Shown piece after piece: positions 7,429 to 16,655 of a stretch of DNA of 46,430 bases. The stretch spans positions 1-46,430 of the forward strand of contig CADDZA010000006.1 of NCBI GenBank assembly GCA_902812435.1. Direction: 5' to 3'. The notes under the pieces are model-generated. The model worked only from the letters and a program-made list of their open reading frames with translations. It ran no database searches and was not told the origin of the DNA. The stretch is from Clostridia bacterium. Its GTDB lineage: Bacteria > Bacillota > DSM-12270 > Thermacetogeniales > Thermacetogeniaceae. Made by a program: the position numbers and the translations under genes. The first letter of the stretch is position 1; each line of letters opens with the position of its first letter.

Positions 7429-7968
7429 TCAGACAGTTTCCATATCGCAGGAGTCGAAGATATCTCCCGTCTTCAGGTCAACCAGGAGCACCCTGGCGGT
7501 GTCTTTATCGATATCCAGCACCGCAAAGCTCGGGGCGTGCCCCTTCTTATCGGCATCCTTCAGATGACCGGGGTTGACCCAAAGGACGCCGTTCTCCACC
7601 CTCGCCTCGGGGATATGGGTGTGGCCGTAGGCCACCACATCTACCTTTCCATTCGCGGCCAGTTGTTCCGGGTCGGGGTCACCGGGAAGGTCATTTTCAT
7701 GAGCCCTGGCGGTGTGGGTGAAGAGCACCATCCGGCCCTCGATCTCTTTAATAATACGATTGGGAACGTCAGTGGCCTGATAGTGCCGGCAGTAAACCCC
7801 CGGCACCTGCAGGATGTCCAACCCTACGTCCTTAACGGCATCGACATCCTCGCACTCGTCCCCCAGGTGGGCTAGCAGATTCACGTGCCACCTGTGAACC
7901 AGCTTCCAAACCGCATCCTTCAGATTGTGCAGTACTCCGTGGGAGTCGCTGACAAGGCCGATCCGCAC
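7429..7968 (-). CDS. YfcE/MJ0936-like metallophosphoesterase
   Basis: A cytoplasmic phosphodiesterase of about 179 residues in the calcineurin-like superfamily. Metal ligands visible are D8 and H10 (SDSHG), D37 (HLGDE), H85 (FTHTARAH) and H116/H118 (YGHTHIP). The usual GNxD/GNH motif after the second strand is replaced by PGVYCRHY (about 56-63), so the Asn that bridges metal and phosphate is missing or substituted. I chose the GTG at 7968, giving the family-typical start MRIGLVSDSHG, because AAGGTG lies 6 bases upstream; the ATG at 7983 is in frame but has no ribosome site. It is a single-gene unit. The substrate is unknown; relatives cleave bis-pNPP or cyclic phosphodiesters. Confidence 0.85.
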   Translation of the reverse strand: MRIGLVSDSHGVLHNLKDAVWKLVHRWHVNLLAHLGDECEDVDAVKDVGLDILQVPGVYCRHYQATDVPNRIIKEIEGRMVLFTHTARAHENDLPGDPDPEQLAANGKVDVVAYGHTHIPEARVENGVLWVNPGHLKDADKKGHAPSFAVLDIDKDTARVLLVDLKTGDIFDSCDMETV

Positions 7969-8216
7969 CTCTATCACCTTCATTGAAATTATTACTGACG
8001 GACGAAATAAAGGCTGGCCCTTCCTCCTTACCGGGAAAGACCGCGAGCCAATATCATTATAACAGCTCAGACCTTCATGCCGCACGTACGGCACATCAAA
8101 AGAATGAAAATAGCGGTTTATCCTTGCAGGCGAACCGAAGTCCGGGAGCAAGCGCAAGGATAAACCGGAACATATTTTCAGGGTAGAGAAAAAATGTTGC
8201 CGGTTTTTATTCGCTA

Positions 8217-8251
8217 TGATAAAAAAATGCTGCCGACCGCAGCGACAGCAT
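8217..8251 (-). terminator. rho-independent terminator of gldA
   Basis: On the minus strand a 9-bp stem (ATGCTGTCG pairing with CGGCAGCAT, one G-T pair) closes a 7-base loop and is followed by a long T-run (complement of 8218-8226). It sits 25 bases after the gldA stop codon. Confidence 0.85.
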
Positions 8252-8275
8252 CACCATATGCGGGTCACTGATTTT

Positions 8276-9370
8276 CTAGGCCAGATACTGCTCTCCGATG
8301 CGATCCGCCGCCAGTATGGCATCGTAGACCATCTCGGCGGTGACCGGGAAGGGCATGTTAAAGATGGTCTCCCCTTCCGCGCAGGAGCTTTCCGCAACCC
8401 TCCTGATTTTTTCGGGTGATGCGTCGGTAATGCCGATCTGACGCAGCGTCACAGGGAGCCCCACAGACTGACAGAAGCTCAGGACCTCCTCCAGTTCTTC
8501 GTTGCTTCTGTTTTCCAGCACGAGCTGCACCACTGTGCCGAAAGCCACCTTCTCGCCGTGGTAGTAATGATGGGTTTCCTCCAATGCAGTTAGCCCGTTG
8601 TGAACAGAATGGGCAGCGGCCAGGCCGCCGCTTTCAAAGCCCAGGCCGCTCAAGAGGGTGTTTGCCTCGACGATCTTTTCGACATCTTCCGTCACAGCGC
8701 CCTTTTCCACGGCAAGTTTTGCCCGCAGGCCGTGTTCGATCAACAGCTCGTAACACAGCCTGGCCAGGGAGAGGGCTGCCTCCGTGCTGTTTCCTCCGGG
8801 CAAGTTCCTTGCATAGGACCTGGCGCTGGCATCGGCCTCAAACCAGGTTGCCAGGGCGTCTCCCATGCCGGAAACAAGCAGCCGTACGGGGGCCTTGGCT
8901 ACAATCCCCGTGTCCACAAGCACAAGGTCGGGGTTTCGTGGCAGCACCAGATAGCGTTCGAACACCCCCTCAGGGGTATAGATGACTGAAAGGGCGCTGC
9001 ACGGCGCATCGGTAGAGGCGATGGTCGGTGCAACGACAACCGGCAAACCGGCAAAGTGAGCCACGGCCTTGGCGGTATCAAGGGTTTTGCCGCCCCCGAC
9101 CCCGACTACCACTTCAGTCCCCGCCGCTTCGGCCAGATCCTTCAGGCGGTCGATCTCCTCCATCGAGCACTCGCCGCCAAAGGTCTCGTACTGGGCTGTT
9201 ACCCCGCTTTTTTCAAAGCTTTTTGCGGCAGCTTCCCTGACCAGGGGAAGGGCTATCCTGTCCCCGACCACCAGGACCCGTGACCCGAGGCGCTTCACCT
9301 CTTCCCCGATCAACCGGATTGCCCCGTTTCCCTGGACGTAGCGGCCCGGTGAAATCATGATCCTCGCCAT
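8276..9370 (-). CDS. gldA: glycerol dehydrogenase (NAD+, zinc-dependent)
   Basis: A 364-residue, full-length member of the iron-containing/polyol dehydrogenase family. It oxidises glycerol to dihydroxyacetone with NAD+, or reduces dihydroxyacetone or related ketones. The NAD-binding region has VGVGGGKTLDTAK (about 89-101) and the family signature APTIASTDAPCSALSV (about 114-129). Zinc ligands align with the Geobacillus enzyme (D173, H256, H274) as D171 in SGMGDALATWFEA, H254 in AAAHSVHNGL and H271 in YYHGEKVAFG. AAGGAGGAG precedes the ATG. It is a single-gene transcript with its own terminator. The physiological direction is unknown, and there is no dihydroxyacetone kinase in the window. Confidence 0.95.
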   Translation of the reverse strand: MARIMISPGRYVQGNGAIRLIGEEVKRLGSRVLVVGDRIALPLVREAAAKSFEKSGVTAQYETFGGECSMEEIDRLKDLAEAAGTEVVVGVGGGKTLDTAKAVAHFAGLPVVVAPTIASTDAPCSALSVIYTPEGVFERYLVLPRNPDLVLVDTGIVAKAPVRLLVSGMGDALATWFEADASARSYARNLPGGNSTEAALSLARLCYELLIEHGLRAKLAVEKGAVTEDVEKIVEANTLLSGLGFESGGLAAAHSVHNGLTALEETHHYYHGEKVAFGTVVQLVLENRSNEELEEVLSFCQSVGLPVTLRQIGITDASPEKIRRVAESSCAEGETIFNMPFPVTAEMVYDAILAADRIGEQYLA

Positions 9371-9510
9371 CTGAACAACTCCTCCTTGATCCTAGTTTTA
9401 CTGTTATTCTTCACCGCGCCGGCTTCAAGTAAACGTCCGACATGAAAATGGAGCTGAGAAACCTTCACTGATTAAGCTTTCCTCTTGAGGCAGGTAAAAT
9501 AAGGACTACA

Positions 9511-9551
9511 TAAAAAGGAGGAGAGGACAGCCCGGCCAGGCTATCCTCTCC
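9511..9551 (-). terminator. rho-independent terminator of the restriction operon
   Basis: The arms GGAGAGGA (9520-9527) and TCCTCTCC (9544-9551) extend inwards through AGCC/GGCT. On the minus strand the hairpin is followed by TCCTTTTTA. It lies about 80 bases past the res stop codon and ends the mod-res transcript before gldA. Confidence 0.75.
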
Positions 9552-9633
9552 TGTGCCTTTCTCTTATTTCCCCTTCACTGCCCTACCTTTACTGTTCCAA
9601 CTGATACGGAACTGGTGGCTTTATGGCCGCATG

Positions 9634-12432
9634 TTATATTTTATCTGTTGTGGCTTCTCGAATTACCATCTCCAGATCTCCCGGAGTATACGACACCGCC
9701 CACTTCCACCTGCCAAATCCGCCGTGGGAATTTACCGCTTCCACCCACTCGGCAAGGCTGGCATGTTTGGTTTTGGCTACTGCATCTTCTTTTCCCTTTA
9801 CCTCAAGGACCAGATACTCTCCATTTACGAGCTTGATGATAAAATCCGGATAGTACTTGCGTACAACCCCCTGGTAATTGTAAACAATGTAGAATCCTAA
9901 ACGGTCATTCTTCACAAACGACCTGACGGCAGGGTGTTTATCAATAATATAAGCCTCTGTTGCCTCCCAGGTGCTGTCCACAACCACATGGCTGATATGG
10001 GACTTTTGCGTCCACTCGCAGGGTTTGCTGGTATACCATGCCCGCATGTCGGAAGTGGAACGGATAGGATTCTCACTATCAAAAACAGGAACCCTTTTTT
10101 CACAATTCTCAGCCTTTATTGCATTCCAGATATGCTGAATTATTTTGTTCATATTAAGAATAATCAACACCTTGCGCCGCTCTGCCGAAGTATTGAAGCG
10201 CTCGCTGGAAATCACAATTCTGTCCGATTCGATGAATTCACCCACAATTTTTATAAGCTGGGCGAGAAATAGCTCCTTGCTTCCTTTCCAGTTGGGCTTT
10301 TCGACGTTGTAGATCCTCTTTGCCGTTTCAAAAATAATAGTCTGGGTACGGTACCTTTCAGCGATCTGCTTCAGATCAATGTCCGATAACAAGGCAGGGT
10401 TAGGCTTCTCCGCTATAATAGCAGCCAGCTCCGCTTCCGTAATGCTTTCAAAAGGATCCAGCACAATCGGTTCTACCCTGTTTAAATCAAGGGTAAGCTT
10501 CGGTCTGTAAACCGTATCTATCCTGATGACGTTGGGCCAGGATATCTCGTGTTCCATTTTTTCCGGTACCGGCTCAATTTTCGTCTTCGGCTTCGGCGGC
10601 GGTGGAGGGGCGTCTTCTCCTCCTTCATGAGGTAAGAAGGTAAAAGGTACTCCGAAAATGTTCACATATTCCGGCTCAAAAAGCCCATCCTCACCAACAT
10701 CGTAACTGACCCGCCTCAGCCCCCTTCCTACCACCTGCTCGCAGAGCAGCTGGCTGGAAAAAGCGCGCAAGCCCATAATGTGGGTTACGGTCTTGGCGTC
10801 CCAGCCTTCTGAAAGCATACCGACGGAAATCACATTTTGAATTTTTTCGCCCAGTTTCCCGACCTGACCGACAGTGTCAACTGTTTGGCGCAAGATTTCC
10901 GCCTGTTCTTTTTTAGTCAATTTTTTAGCGGGGGCTTCGTCTTCCTGATCGTCCGGGCTAACGTCAACGGAAATTGCTTCCTCGCCCGACTCGGCTTCGT
11001 CTAAAACTCTGCTGTCGATCTGCAAGATACCCTCAGGATTGCACAACTCGGGAATCATGATCTCGTTATGGAGAAAGGCGTGTTTTATCCTGGCCGACGT
11101 TTCAGTGCGGTTGGCAACCGTAATCATTACCGGAGGCACTTTCTGCCCGGCTTTTTCCCATGCCTTTTTGGTCTCCAGCCAATCCTTTCCTAAAAGATAA
11201 TAAGCATTCGTGACCAAGTCTGGTAGCGGTTCGCTTTCCCGCGCCTTCCTGTTAATGTCTCCCTTAACGGTAGGATCCATGTAAATATGATAAAGTCTTG
11301 ATTTTAATTCGGGCGTCCTGGCCGAGTCGTCTCGTATAACAACGCGCGGCGTCTTTACCAGCCCGGATTCAATGGCGTCGTTCAAACCGAAATCGCTGAC
11401 AATCCAGCCGAATAAGGCCTCTTCCTGGGCCCTTTTTCCCGACGGGGCAAAAGGTGTAGCAGAAAGGTCGTAACAACACAAAATTCCCCTTGCCCTGTGG
11501 ATACGATCAAGGCCGCCAACCCATACCGTCGCCCGGGCTTCCTGTTCCTTGAATTCCCTTTTTACCTTGAGCTCTGGATTGACGCGCCAGGCGTGGTGGG
11601 CTTCATCATTAATCACAATGATATTCCTGGCACCGGCCATATCTCCCAGTACTTCACGGACATAAGCCTCGTCACTCTTTGCGCCGCGCTTGTCCACGCT
11701 CTTCTTTTTCTTGAGCTTTTCCTCGTCCTCCCACGCCAGGGCGTGCCAGTTGATGATCAGGATTTTCCCCTGCCGGAGGGAGTCCATAAGTCCCGGCGGA
11801 ACAATATTAAAGACCTCGTAATAGTTGTTTACATCAGAAGGGTTTAATACGCGAAGCCTGCTCTTTACCGTCAGGCCGGGGGCAACGACAAGGACGTGCT
11901 TGGAAAAACGGGTATCCCGGTGGTTAGCCACTTTGTTGAGTACCTGCCAGGCGATAAGCATGGACATGACAACCGTTTTGCCGGAGCCGGTGGCCATCTT
12001 AGAACACAACCGCTTAAACTCTCCACCGTCCGATGGAATCTGGATGCCCACTTTTTCGGCATCGGGCGCTTCCACCAGCCAAATCAGCGTTTCAATAGCC
12101 TCGAGCTGGCAGAAAAAGAAACGCCTCTCCGCTCTTTCTTCCGGGTCCTGCCAGTAGGTCAGCAACCGCCTGGTAATCCCTGTCACCCCCGGATACCCTG
12201 CTTCCCGCCATGCTTTTACCCTGGGGCGAATCTCATTTACCAGTTTTATGGGCACAAATACGCCGGGGTCGTCAAAGGATTTGCTGCTTTCCGAAGCGAC
12301 GACATAGCCGGCAGGCCTCCTGCCCTCCCGTTTTTCAAAGGTCCTCGTTTCTCTATCGTAATGCCAGTAAAACCTTGGTTCCTCATAAGGCGAATTGATG
12401 ATCAGTTTATCTATGACTTTCTGACCGCCCAT
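9634..12432 (-). CDS. type III restriction enzyme Res subunit (helicase-nuclease)
   Basis: A 932-residue superfamily 2 translocase and nuclease. Walker A lies in MATGSGKTVV (about 146-155), the DEAH box in INDEAHHAW (about 280), SATPF (motif III) shortly after, and motif VI in QVVGRGLRRVS (about 575). Near the C-terminus PDFIIKLVNGEYLVLEVKG has the PD-(D/E)xK layout of the endonuclease domain. The protein would use ATP to move or switch along DNA after Mod recognises a site, and then cut. RBS AAGGAA precedes the ATG, 9 bases after mod, so the two are one operon. Pro-rich and acidic linkers (ASPDDQEDEAPAKK; PPPPPKPKTK) separate the domains. No frameshift is seen, so the system looks intact. 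Confidence 0.9.
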   Translation of the reverse strand: MGGQKVIDKLIINSPYEEPRFYWHYDRETRTFEKREGRRPAGYVVASESSKSFDDPGVFVPIKLVNEIRPRVKAWREAGYPGVTGITRRLLTYWQDPEERAERRFFFCQLEAIETLIWLVEAPDAEKVGIQIPSDGGEFKRLCSKMATGSGKTVVMSMLIAWQVLNKVANHRDTRFSKHVLVVAPGLTVKSRLRVLNPSDVNNYYEVFNIVPPGLMDSLRQGKILIINWHALAWEDEEKLKKKKSVDKRGAKSDEAYVREVLGDMAGARNIIVINDEAHHAWRVNPELKVKREFKEQEARATVWVGGLDRIHRARGILCCYDLSATPFAPSGKRAQEEALFGWIVSDFGLNDAIESGLVKTPRVVIRDDSARTPELKSRLYHIYMDPTVKGDINRKARESEPLPDLVTNAYYLLGKDWLETKKAWEKAGQKVPPVMITVANRTETSARIKHAFLHNEIMIPELCNPEGILQIDSRVLDEAESGEEAISVDVSPDDQEDEAPAKKLTKKEQAEILRQTVDTVGQVGKLGEKIQNVISVGMLSEGWDAKTVTHIMGLRAFSSQLLCEQVVGRGLRRVSYDVGEDGLFEPEYVNIFGVPFTFLPHEGGEDAPPPPPKPKTKIEPVPEKMEHEISWPNVIRIDTVYRPKLTLDLNRVEPIVLDPFESITEAELAAIIAEKPNPALLSDIDLKQIAERYRTQTIIFETAKRIYNVEKPNWKGSKELFLAQLIKIVGEFIESDRIVISSERFNTSAERRKVLIILNMNKIIQHIWNAIKAENCEKRVPVFDSENPIRSTSDMRAWYTSKPCEWTQKSHISHVVVDSTWEATEAYIIDKHPAVRSFVKNDRLGFYIVYNYQGVVRKYYPDFIIKLVNGEYLVLEVKGKEDAVAKTKHASLAEWVEAVNSHGGFGRWKWAVSYTPGDLEMVIREATTDKI

Positions 12433-12441
12433 GGTTCCTTC

Positions 12442-14952
12442 TTAAAGCCTGATCACCCGCAGGCTTTCAATCCCCCTGTCGTCAATGATTTTAACAGCAA
12501 TCGTCCTGTTCGTGCCCGCTTCGAACGGCAGGCTTACCGTTCCCCGAAATGCCTCAATTCTTTCGGGATCGATTTCTGCCTTAAGGGTTTTCGCCAGCCT
12601 GGCCCAGCCTTCCTTGGCACCGGCCATCGGGAAAAAGACCTGGGTGGGGAACAGGCTTCGCCCATCGTAATTGGTGTCAAGCATCCACATGGCAATGTTA
12701 TGTTTGCCGCCCGACTCCACATTGCCGGTTTTGGTATTGTAGTAATCAAAGCCTAACACTTCCACCTGGTATTTGCCTTTATCCTTACCCTTGGTTATCC
12801 TCTTCACCTTGACGTCGGGCTGGCCGATCAGCCAGAAGCTATCGTTGCCGGAACGTTTCTTTTTCAAGTCCTCGGTAAACAGGTCGGCGTTCATCTGCAC
12901 CTTTAAGAGCTGCATGCCTGCAATCTCCGGCTTCAACTCATCGATGTCCTTCGCCGCCTCCTCATCAAACTGGAAGGCGCAGAACAGCAACATATCCGGC
13001 CGGAACATCCGCGCCTCCTGCCAGGCCTGCTCCACCTGTTTTTGCTCTAGCGGCGCGTATTCCGGCCCAAAGGAAATCAAGACCCGTTTGGGCACATCTT
13101 CTTTTGTTTCACCCTCAGCCTGAATCCATCTTGCACCCTGGAAAGGCTCTACCCTGGTAAACTCAATGCGCTGGCCGTTTTTGGCTCTAATACCGGTTCG
13201 CAAAAGCTCCTGTCGCCATTCGGCCTGCCGCAGCGTCTCACCGGAACGGGCCACCGATGTATCGGATGCCCCTTCATCTTCGCTCACATCATCCAGGGGC
13301 TTAACGGTCGGGGCAGGTACGGCTTCTACAGTAAAAGGACCTGTGACACGGATCTTTTTCTTATCAATGTATGGCTGGTCATAGAGAATTTCTTCGGCCG
13401 GCGGTTCGTTGTTGGCGATGGATTTTAAGGTGATATGCGGAACGGTCTTATATTTAAAACCGCTTCCCACTCCCTCTTCCGGGCGGGCAAGCTCATAGTA
13501 GTCGAAAACCGCCGTCATGAGCCGCTGCTTGGCCAGGGCGATGGCTACCCTAGAGGTATCGCAGGTAATCCAACGACGCCCCCACTGCTCGGCGACGTAG
13601 GCGGTAGTCCCCGAGCCGCAGGTAGGGTCGAAGACCAGGTCGCCCGGGTCGGTGGTCATGAGCATGCAGCGTTGGATGACCAACGGGAGCGTTTGAACAA
13701 CATATTTTTTTTGTTCCCCGAAGCCACTAATTGATGTATCAACCCAACTATTTGTCAATTGGAATACGGGATAATCTGACAAATAACGTTTATATCGGAG
13801 CCTATTTCCAACTGCAAAAATTCTGTTGGCGTTAATTAATCGGTACATCCCCTCTTTTGTCGTTGACCAATGCCTATTTTTCGGAGGATAGTACGACTTC
13901 CCGTTGAAAACAACCTCAAAAATACCTGATTCTGTTTCACCCTGACTGGTAGTGTCAGAATGAGCAAACCTTTCTGAAGCAATTTCATCAGGTTTAGCTT
14001 TTGATATATTAACAATTTTTCCGTTTTTTAGTTCAACGAATTCATACTGTCCAATTTCACTTTCGTCACCCTTCTGCTTATAGAGCTTATGGAATTTGGT
14101 AATCTCCTTGCGCTTACCATACCATAATATATAGTCAGAAATAGAATCAAGGAAAAAAGCTCCCCTTGCAGTTGTTGTTATAAAATTGATGGTAGCAATG
14201 AAATTCTCCCTACCAAAAACCTCATCCATCAGGCATCTGACCAGATGCACGTTCTCATCGCTTATCTGCACGAAAATGCTCCCGCTCTCGTGCAGCAGTT
14301 CTTTCGCCAAAAGCAGTCTGTCGCGCAGATAAGTCAAATACGAATGAATCCCCAGTTCCCAGGTATCCCGGAAGGCCTTGATCATCTCCGGTTCCTGGGT
14401 CAGGTCCTCATCCTTGCCGTCCTTGACATCCCGCTTGTTCACAAAAGGCTGGAAATTGGAGCCGTACTTGATCCCGTACGGTGGGTCGATGTAAATCATC
14501 TGCACCTTGCCCGCCATGCCTTCTTTCTCCAATAAGGAGTTCATCACAAGAAGTGAATCACCAGCAATCAGGCGGTTTGTCCAGTTATGGCGGTGCTTGT
14601 AAAATTCCACCGCTTCGCGCACAGGCAGGTACTCATCTTTTCTTTCAAACAAAGAAAGCTGTACAATCTCCGGCCGCTGGTAGTTTCTCAGCTGGTCGAT
14701 TATCCTTCTGGGGTCAATTTTTTCATGAACATGAAGTGAGACAGTCGGGACTTCAAAAGAGGTATGCTCGGCCTTTCCTGCCCACTGCAGGGACGGGTCA
14801 ATATGGGGGTCATAGCTATAAGTCTTTTTTCCGGATTCCCTGTCGGTTTGCGGTGTTACCAGCCCCACCGGCGGATTGTTCAGCCTTGTTTTTCCCTTAT
14901 GCTCATACTGCTCAATATTCCTCTTATCCCCACCGTCATACTCATCAACCAC
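12442..14952 (-). CDS. type III DNA-methyltransferase Mod subunit (N6-adenine, beta class)
   Basis: An 836-residue methyltransferase. The catalytic motif IV is YIDPPYGIKY (DPPY about 156-159) and the AdoMet motif I is FDPTCGSGTTAYVAEQ (about 441-456). The order IV, target-recognition region, I is the beta-class arrangement used by Mod proteins. The roughly 280 residues between them (about 160-440) should hold the target recognition domain, and a long C-terminal extension (about 510-836) is probably for Res contact. The start is the GTG at 14952, because GGAGG lies 9 bases upstream, rather than an ATG further out. It protects host DNA by methylating one strand of an asymmetric site. The local AT-richness at 13700-14200 coincides with the recognition region, which commonly swaps by recombination. 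Confidence 0.9.
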   Translation of the reverse strand: MVDEYDGGDKRNIEQYEHKGKTRLNNPPVGLVTPQTDRESGKKTYSYDPHIDPSLQWAGKAEHTSFEVPTVSLHVHEKIDPRRIIDQLRNYQRPEIVQLSLFERKDEYLPVREAVEFYKHRHNWTNRLIAGDSLLVMNSLLEKEGMAGKVQMIYIDPPYGIKYGSNFQPFVNKRDVKDGKDEDLTQEPEMIKAFRDTWELGIHSYLTYLRDRLLLAKELLHESGSIFVQISDENVHLVRCLMDEVFGRENFIATINFITTTARGAFFLDSISDYILWYGKRKEITKFHKLYKQKGDESEIGQYEFVELKNGKIVNISKAKPDEIASERFAHSDTTSQGETESGIFEVVFNGKSYYPPKNRHWSTTKEGMYRLINANRIFAVGNRLRYKRYLSDYPVFQLTNSWVDTSISGFGEQKKYVVQTLPLVIQRCMLMTTDPGDLVFDPTCGSGTTAYVAEQWGRRWITCDTSRVAIALAKQRLMTAVFDYYELARPEEGVGSGFKYKTVPHITLKSIANNEPPAEEILYDQPYIDKKKIRVTGPFTVEAVPAPTVKPLDDVSEDEGASDTSVARSGETLRQAEWRQELLRTGIRAKNGQRIEFTRVEPFQGARWIQAEGETKEDVPKRVLISFGPEYAPLEQKQVEQAWQEARMFRPDMLLFCAFQFDEEAAKDIDELKPEIAGMQLLKVQMNADLFTEDLKKKRSGNDSFWLIGQPDVKVKRITKGKDKGKYQVEVLGFDYYNTKTGNVESGGKHNIAMWMLDTNYDGRSLFPTQVFFPMAGAKEGWARLAKTLKAEIDPERIEAFRGTVSLPFEAGTNRTIAVKIIDDRGIESLRVIRL

Positions 14953-15114
14953 GAGCAACAACCTCCGATAGCCATGCTTTCTGTGCACTCAGCATATACT
15001 CAGCTTTTTTCCCTGTTCACTTCCGGGGTCAAAGTTATCCATACCAATTTAGCTTCATAAATTAAGGGTCTCCGCAATCCACCGAAATTACTAAACATGA
15101 TTGGCTTTGCGCCT

Positions 15115-16038
15115 TTAATACTTGACCGTAAGGGTCTTGCCGTCGCTTACAAACATTACAGTTCCGTCCCGGTCGGTACGGTAGACCTTGACCCCTGCAC
15201 TGGCCAGCCTGGCCAGGGTCTCCCTATGGGGGTGACCGTAGTCGTTCCCCGCCCCGACGGAGATAACGGCGTACTTCGGAGACACGGCCTTCAGAAAAGC
15301 CCGGGTTGTCGAGCTGTAACTCCCGTGGTGGCCGACCTTGAGCACGTCGGCCTTGAGGTCCGCCCCTGAGGCAAGCATTTCCTGCTCCGATTCGGCCTGG
15401 GCATCGCCGGTTAGCAAGAAAGAAGTACTACCGTACCTGACTTTGAGCACCGCCGACCAGTTGTTTAAGTCTTCATAACCCGAACGGCAGGGAGCGACGA
15501 AGCTTATTTTCAGGGCGTTCTGGTCGAGTATGGTCAAACCCGCCTTTACCGGGGTTATTTTCAGGCCCTTTGCCTTTAGAGAACGGAGGACACTCTCAAA
15601 GCTTTCGGTGGTGGTCGTCACCCGGGGCATGTATACTTTACCTATTTCAAACGCCTGAATGACGTTATCCATACCACCGATGTGATCTGCATGGGGATGC
15701 GTTGCCACAAGGTAGTCGATTTTTTCGACCCCCTGTTCCTGAAGATAGGAAACCACAGCAGAGCCGGCTTCGTTCGGCCCGGCATCAACAAGCATTGTTT
15801 GCCTGTCAGGAAGCTGGAGCAGGATTGAATCCCCCTGGCCGACGTTGATGAAGTGGACGGCCAGCTTGCCGGAGGTTGAAACTTGCCTGTTGTTCTCGTT
15901 GGGTGGTTGAGAACCAGGAGCAGTTTCGGTTGTATTTGACTGAGTCGATGGATGGTCCTGGGTTACGGCATGGCTCCCGCAGCCTGAAAGGATCAACAGG
16001 AATGCTAAAAGGATAGGCAAGAGTGTTTTCCGCCACAT
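15115..16038 (-). CDS. ComEC/Rec2-like metallo-beta-lactamase-fold lipoprotein
   Basis: A secreted lipoprotein of about 307 residues. The signal peptide (MWRKTLLPILLAFLLILSGC) has lipobox LSGC, followed by a Ser/Thr/Asn/Gln-rich linker to about residue 55. The metallo-beta-lactamase domain resembles the C-terminal domain of the DNA-uptake channel ComEC: FINVGQGDSILLQLP, THPHADHIGG (the HxHxDH zinc motif), LLTGDAQ, VGHHGS and YGHPH. In ComEC this domain is thought to degrade the non-transforming DNA strand, so a cell-surface nuclease or phosphodiesterase is plausible. The ATG at 16038 has GAAAGAGAG upstream; the ATG at 16056 has none. The DUF3006 gene lies upstream on the same strand, 37 bases away, a pairing seen in other Firmicutes. 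Confidence 0.88.
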   Translation of the reverse strand: MWRKTLLPILLAFLLILSGCGSHAVTQDHPSTQSNTTETAPGSQPPNENNRQVSTSGKLAVHFINVGQGDSILLQLPDRQTMLVDAGPNEAGSAVVSYLQEQGVEKIDYLVATHPHADHIGGMDNVIQAFEIGKVYMPRVTTTTESFESVLRSLKAKGLKITPVKAGLTILDQNALKISFVAPCRSGYEDLNNWSAVLKVRYGSTSFLLTGDAQAESEQEMLASGADLKADVLKVGHHGSYSSTTRAFLKAVSPKYAVISVGAGNDYGHPHRETLARLASAGVKVYRTDRDGTVMFVSDGKTLTVKY

Positions 16039-16075
16039 ATGAATCTCTCTTTCCATCTAAAATTACGCTATTCTC

Positions 16076-16276
16076 CTACTCCTCGAATAGTTCTTCTGCA
16101 AGCTTTCTGACCGCTTCTTCTCTGTCCTTCGTGGCATGATTATCGATAGAGATGCTCATTTGAATAACATCCCCTTCCCTTGCCTCTTTTGGTAAAAGGG
16201 CTCTGGGAATATCAAAGATCTTATCACCAAATTCTATTACAGCCCATTCCCCTTCAAACCGGTCAATGATCAGCAC
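16076..16276 (-). CDS. DUF3006 domain protein
   Basis: A 66-residue protein. A small beta-barrel-like N-terminal half (IIDRFEGEWAVIEFGDKIFDIPRALLP) and the charged tail KDREEAVRKLAEELFEE match DUF3006. The family lies next to ComEC-like metallo-beta-lactamase genes in many Firmicutes, as here, but its role is not known. The Glu/Asp-rich tail and a repeat-free, signal-free sequence suggest a cytoplasmic protein. It would be co-transcribed with the lipoprotein gene at 15115-16038. Confidence 0.8.
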   Translation of the reverse strand: MLIIDRFEGEWAVIEFGDKIFDIPRALLPKEAREGDVIQMSISIDNHATKDREEAVRKLAEELFEE

Positions 16277-16488
16277 TTTGATCGCTCCTTCGTTATAGGG
16301 ATAATCACATCTGGCTTGCTCTCCCTATGCAGCAATATATTTCCTAGCCTAAACCTATATTAGACAATAACTTCTTTTTCCCTGCAAACGTAAAAATCCG
16401 CAAAGCTGAATATCTTATCACATCCGATGATACGATACTTTATAAATAAATGCATATTGTCAAGTCCTTTTTTGGGTTTAAAACATAA

Positions 16489-16511
16489 ACCGGGCACGCG
16501 TGTGCCCGGTG
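16489..16511 (-). terminator. hairpin after the remnant gene
   Basis: The arms ACCGGGCAC and GTGCCCGGT close a 4-base loop (GCGT). On the minus strand a T-rich stretch (TTTATGTTTT) follows. It is probably the surviving terminator of the broken gene at 16540-16655. Confidence 0.55.
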
Positions 16512-16539
16512 GTTGTTTCTTTTACCAGAGAAATCTGTC

Positions 16540-16655
16540 CTATGCCAGTATCTGATACTTGCCTGCCGGCAGTGCTTTGGTTTCCAGACTGGTTAAATTC
16601 ACAAACTTGCTGGCCTGATCGATGTCTATACCGACAAGGTTGCCGTTTTATGGTC
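16540..16655 (-). pseudogene. C-terminal remnant of an unidentified protein
   Basis: A minus-strand frame reads NGNLVGIDIDQASK, then FVNLTSLETKALPAGKYQI, then LA and a stop. It has the look of a real protein end (alternating strand pattern, no low complexity), but a TAA lies in frame directly before it and no start exists. The style recalls the tail of a secreted or S-layer-type protein; I cannot name the family. Confidence 0.4.
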
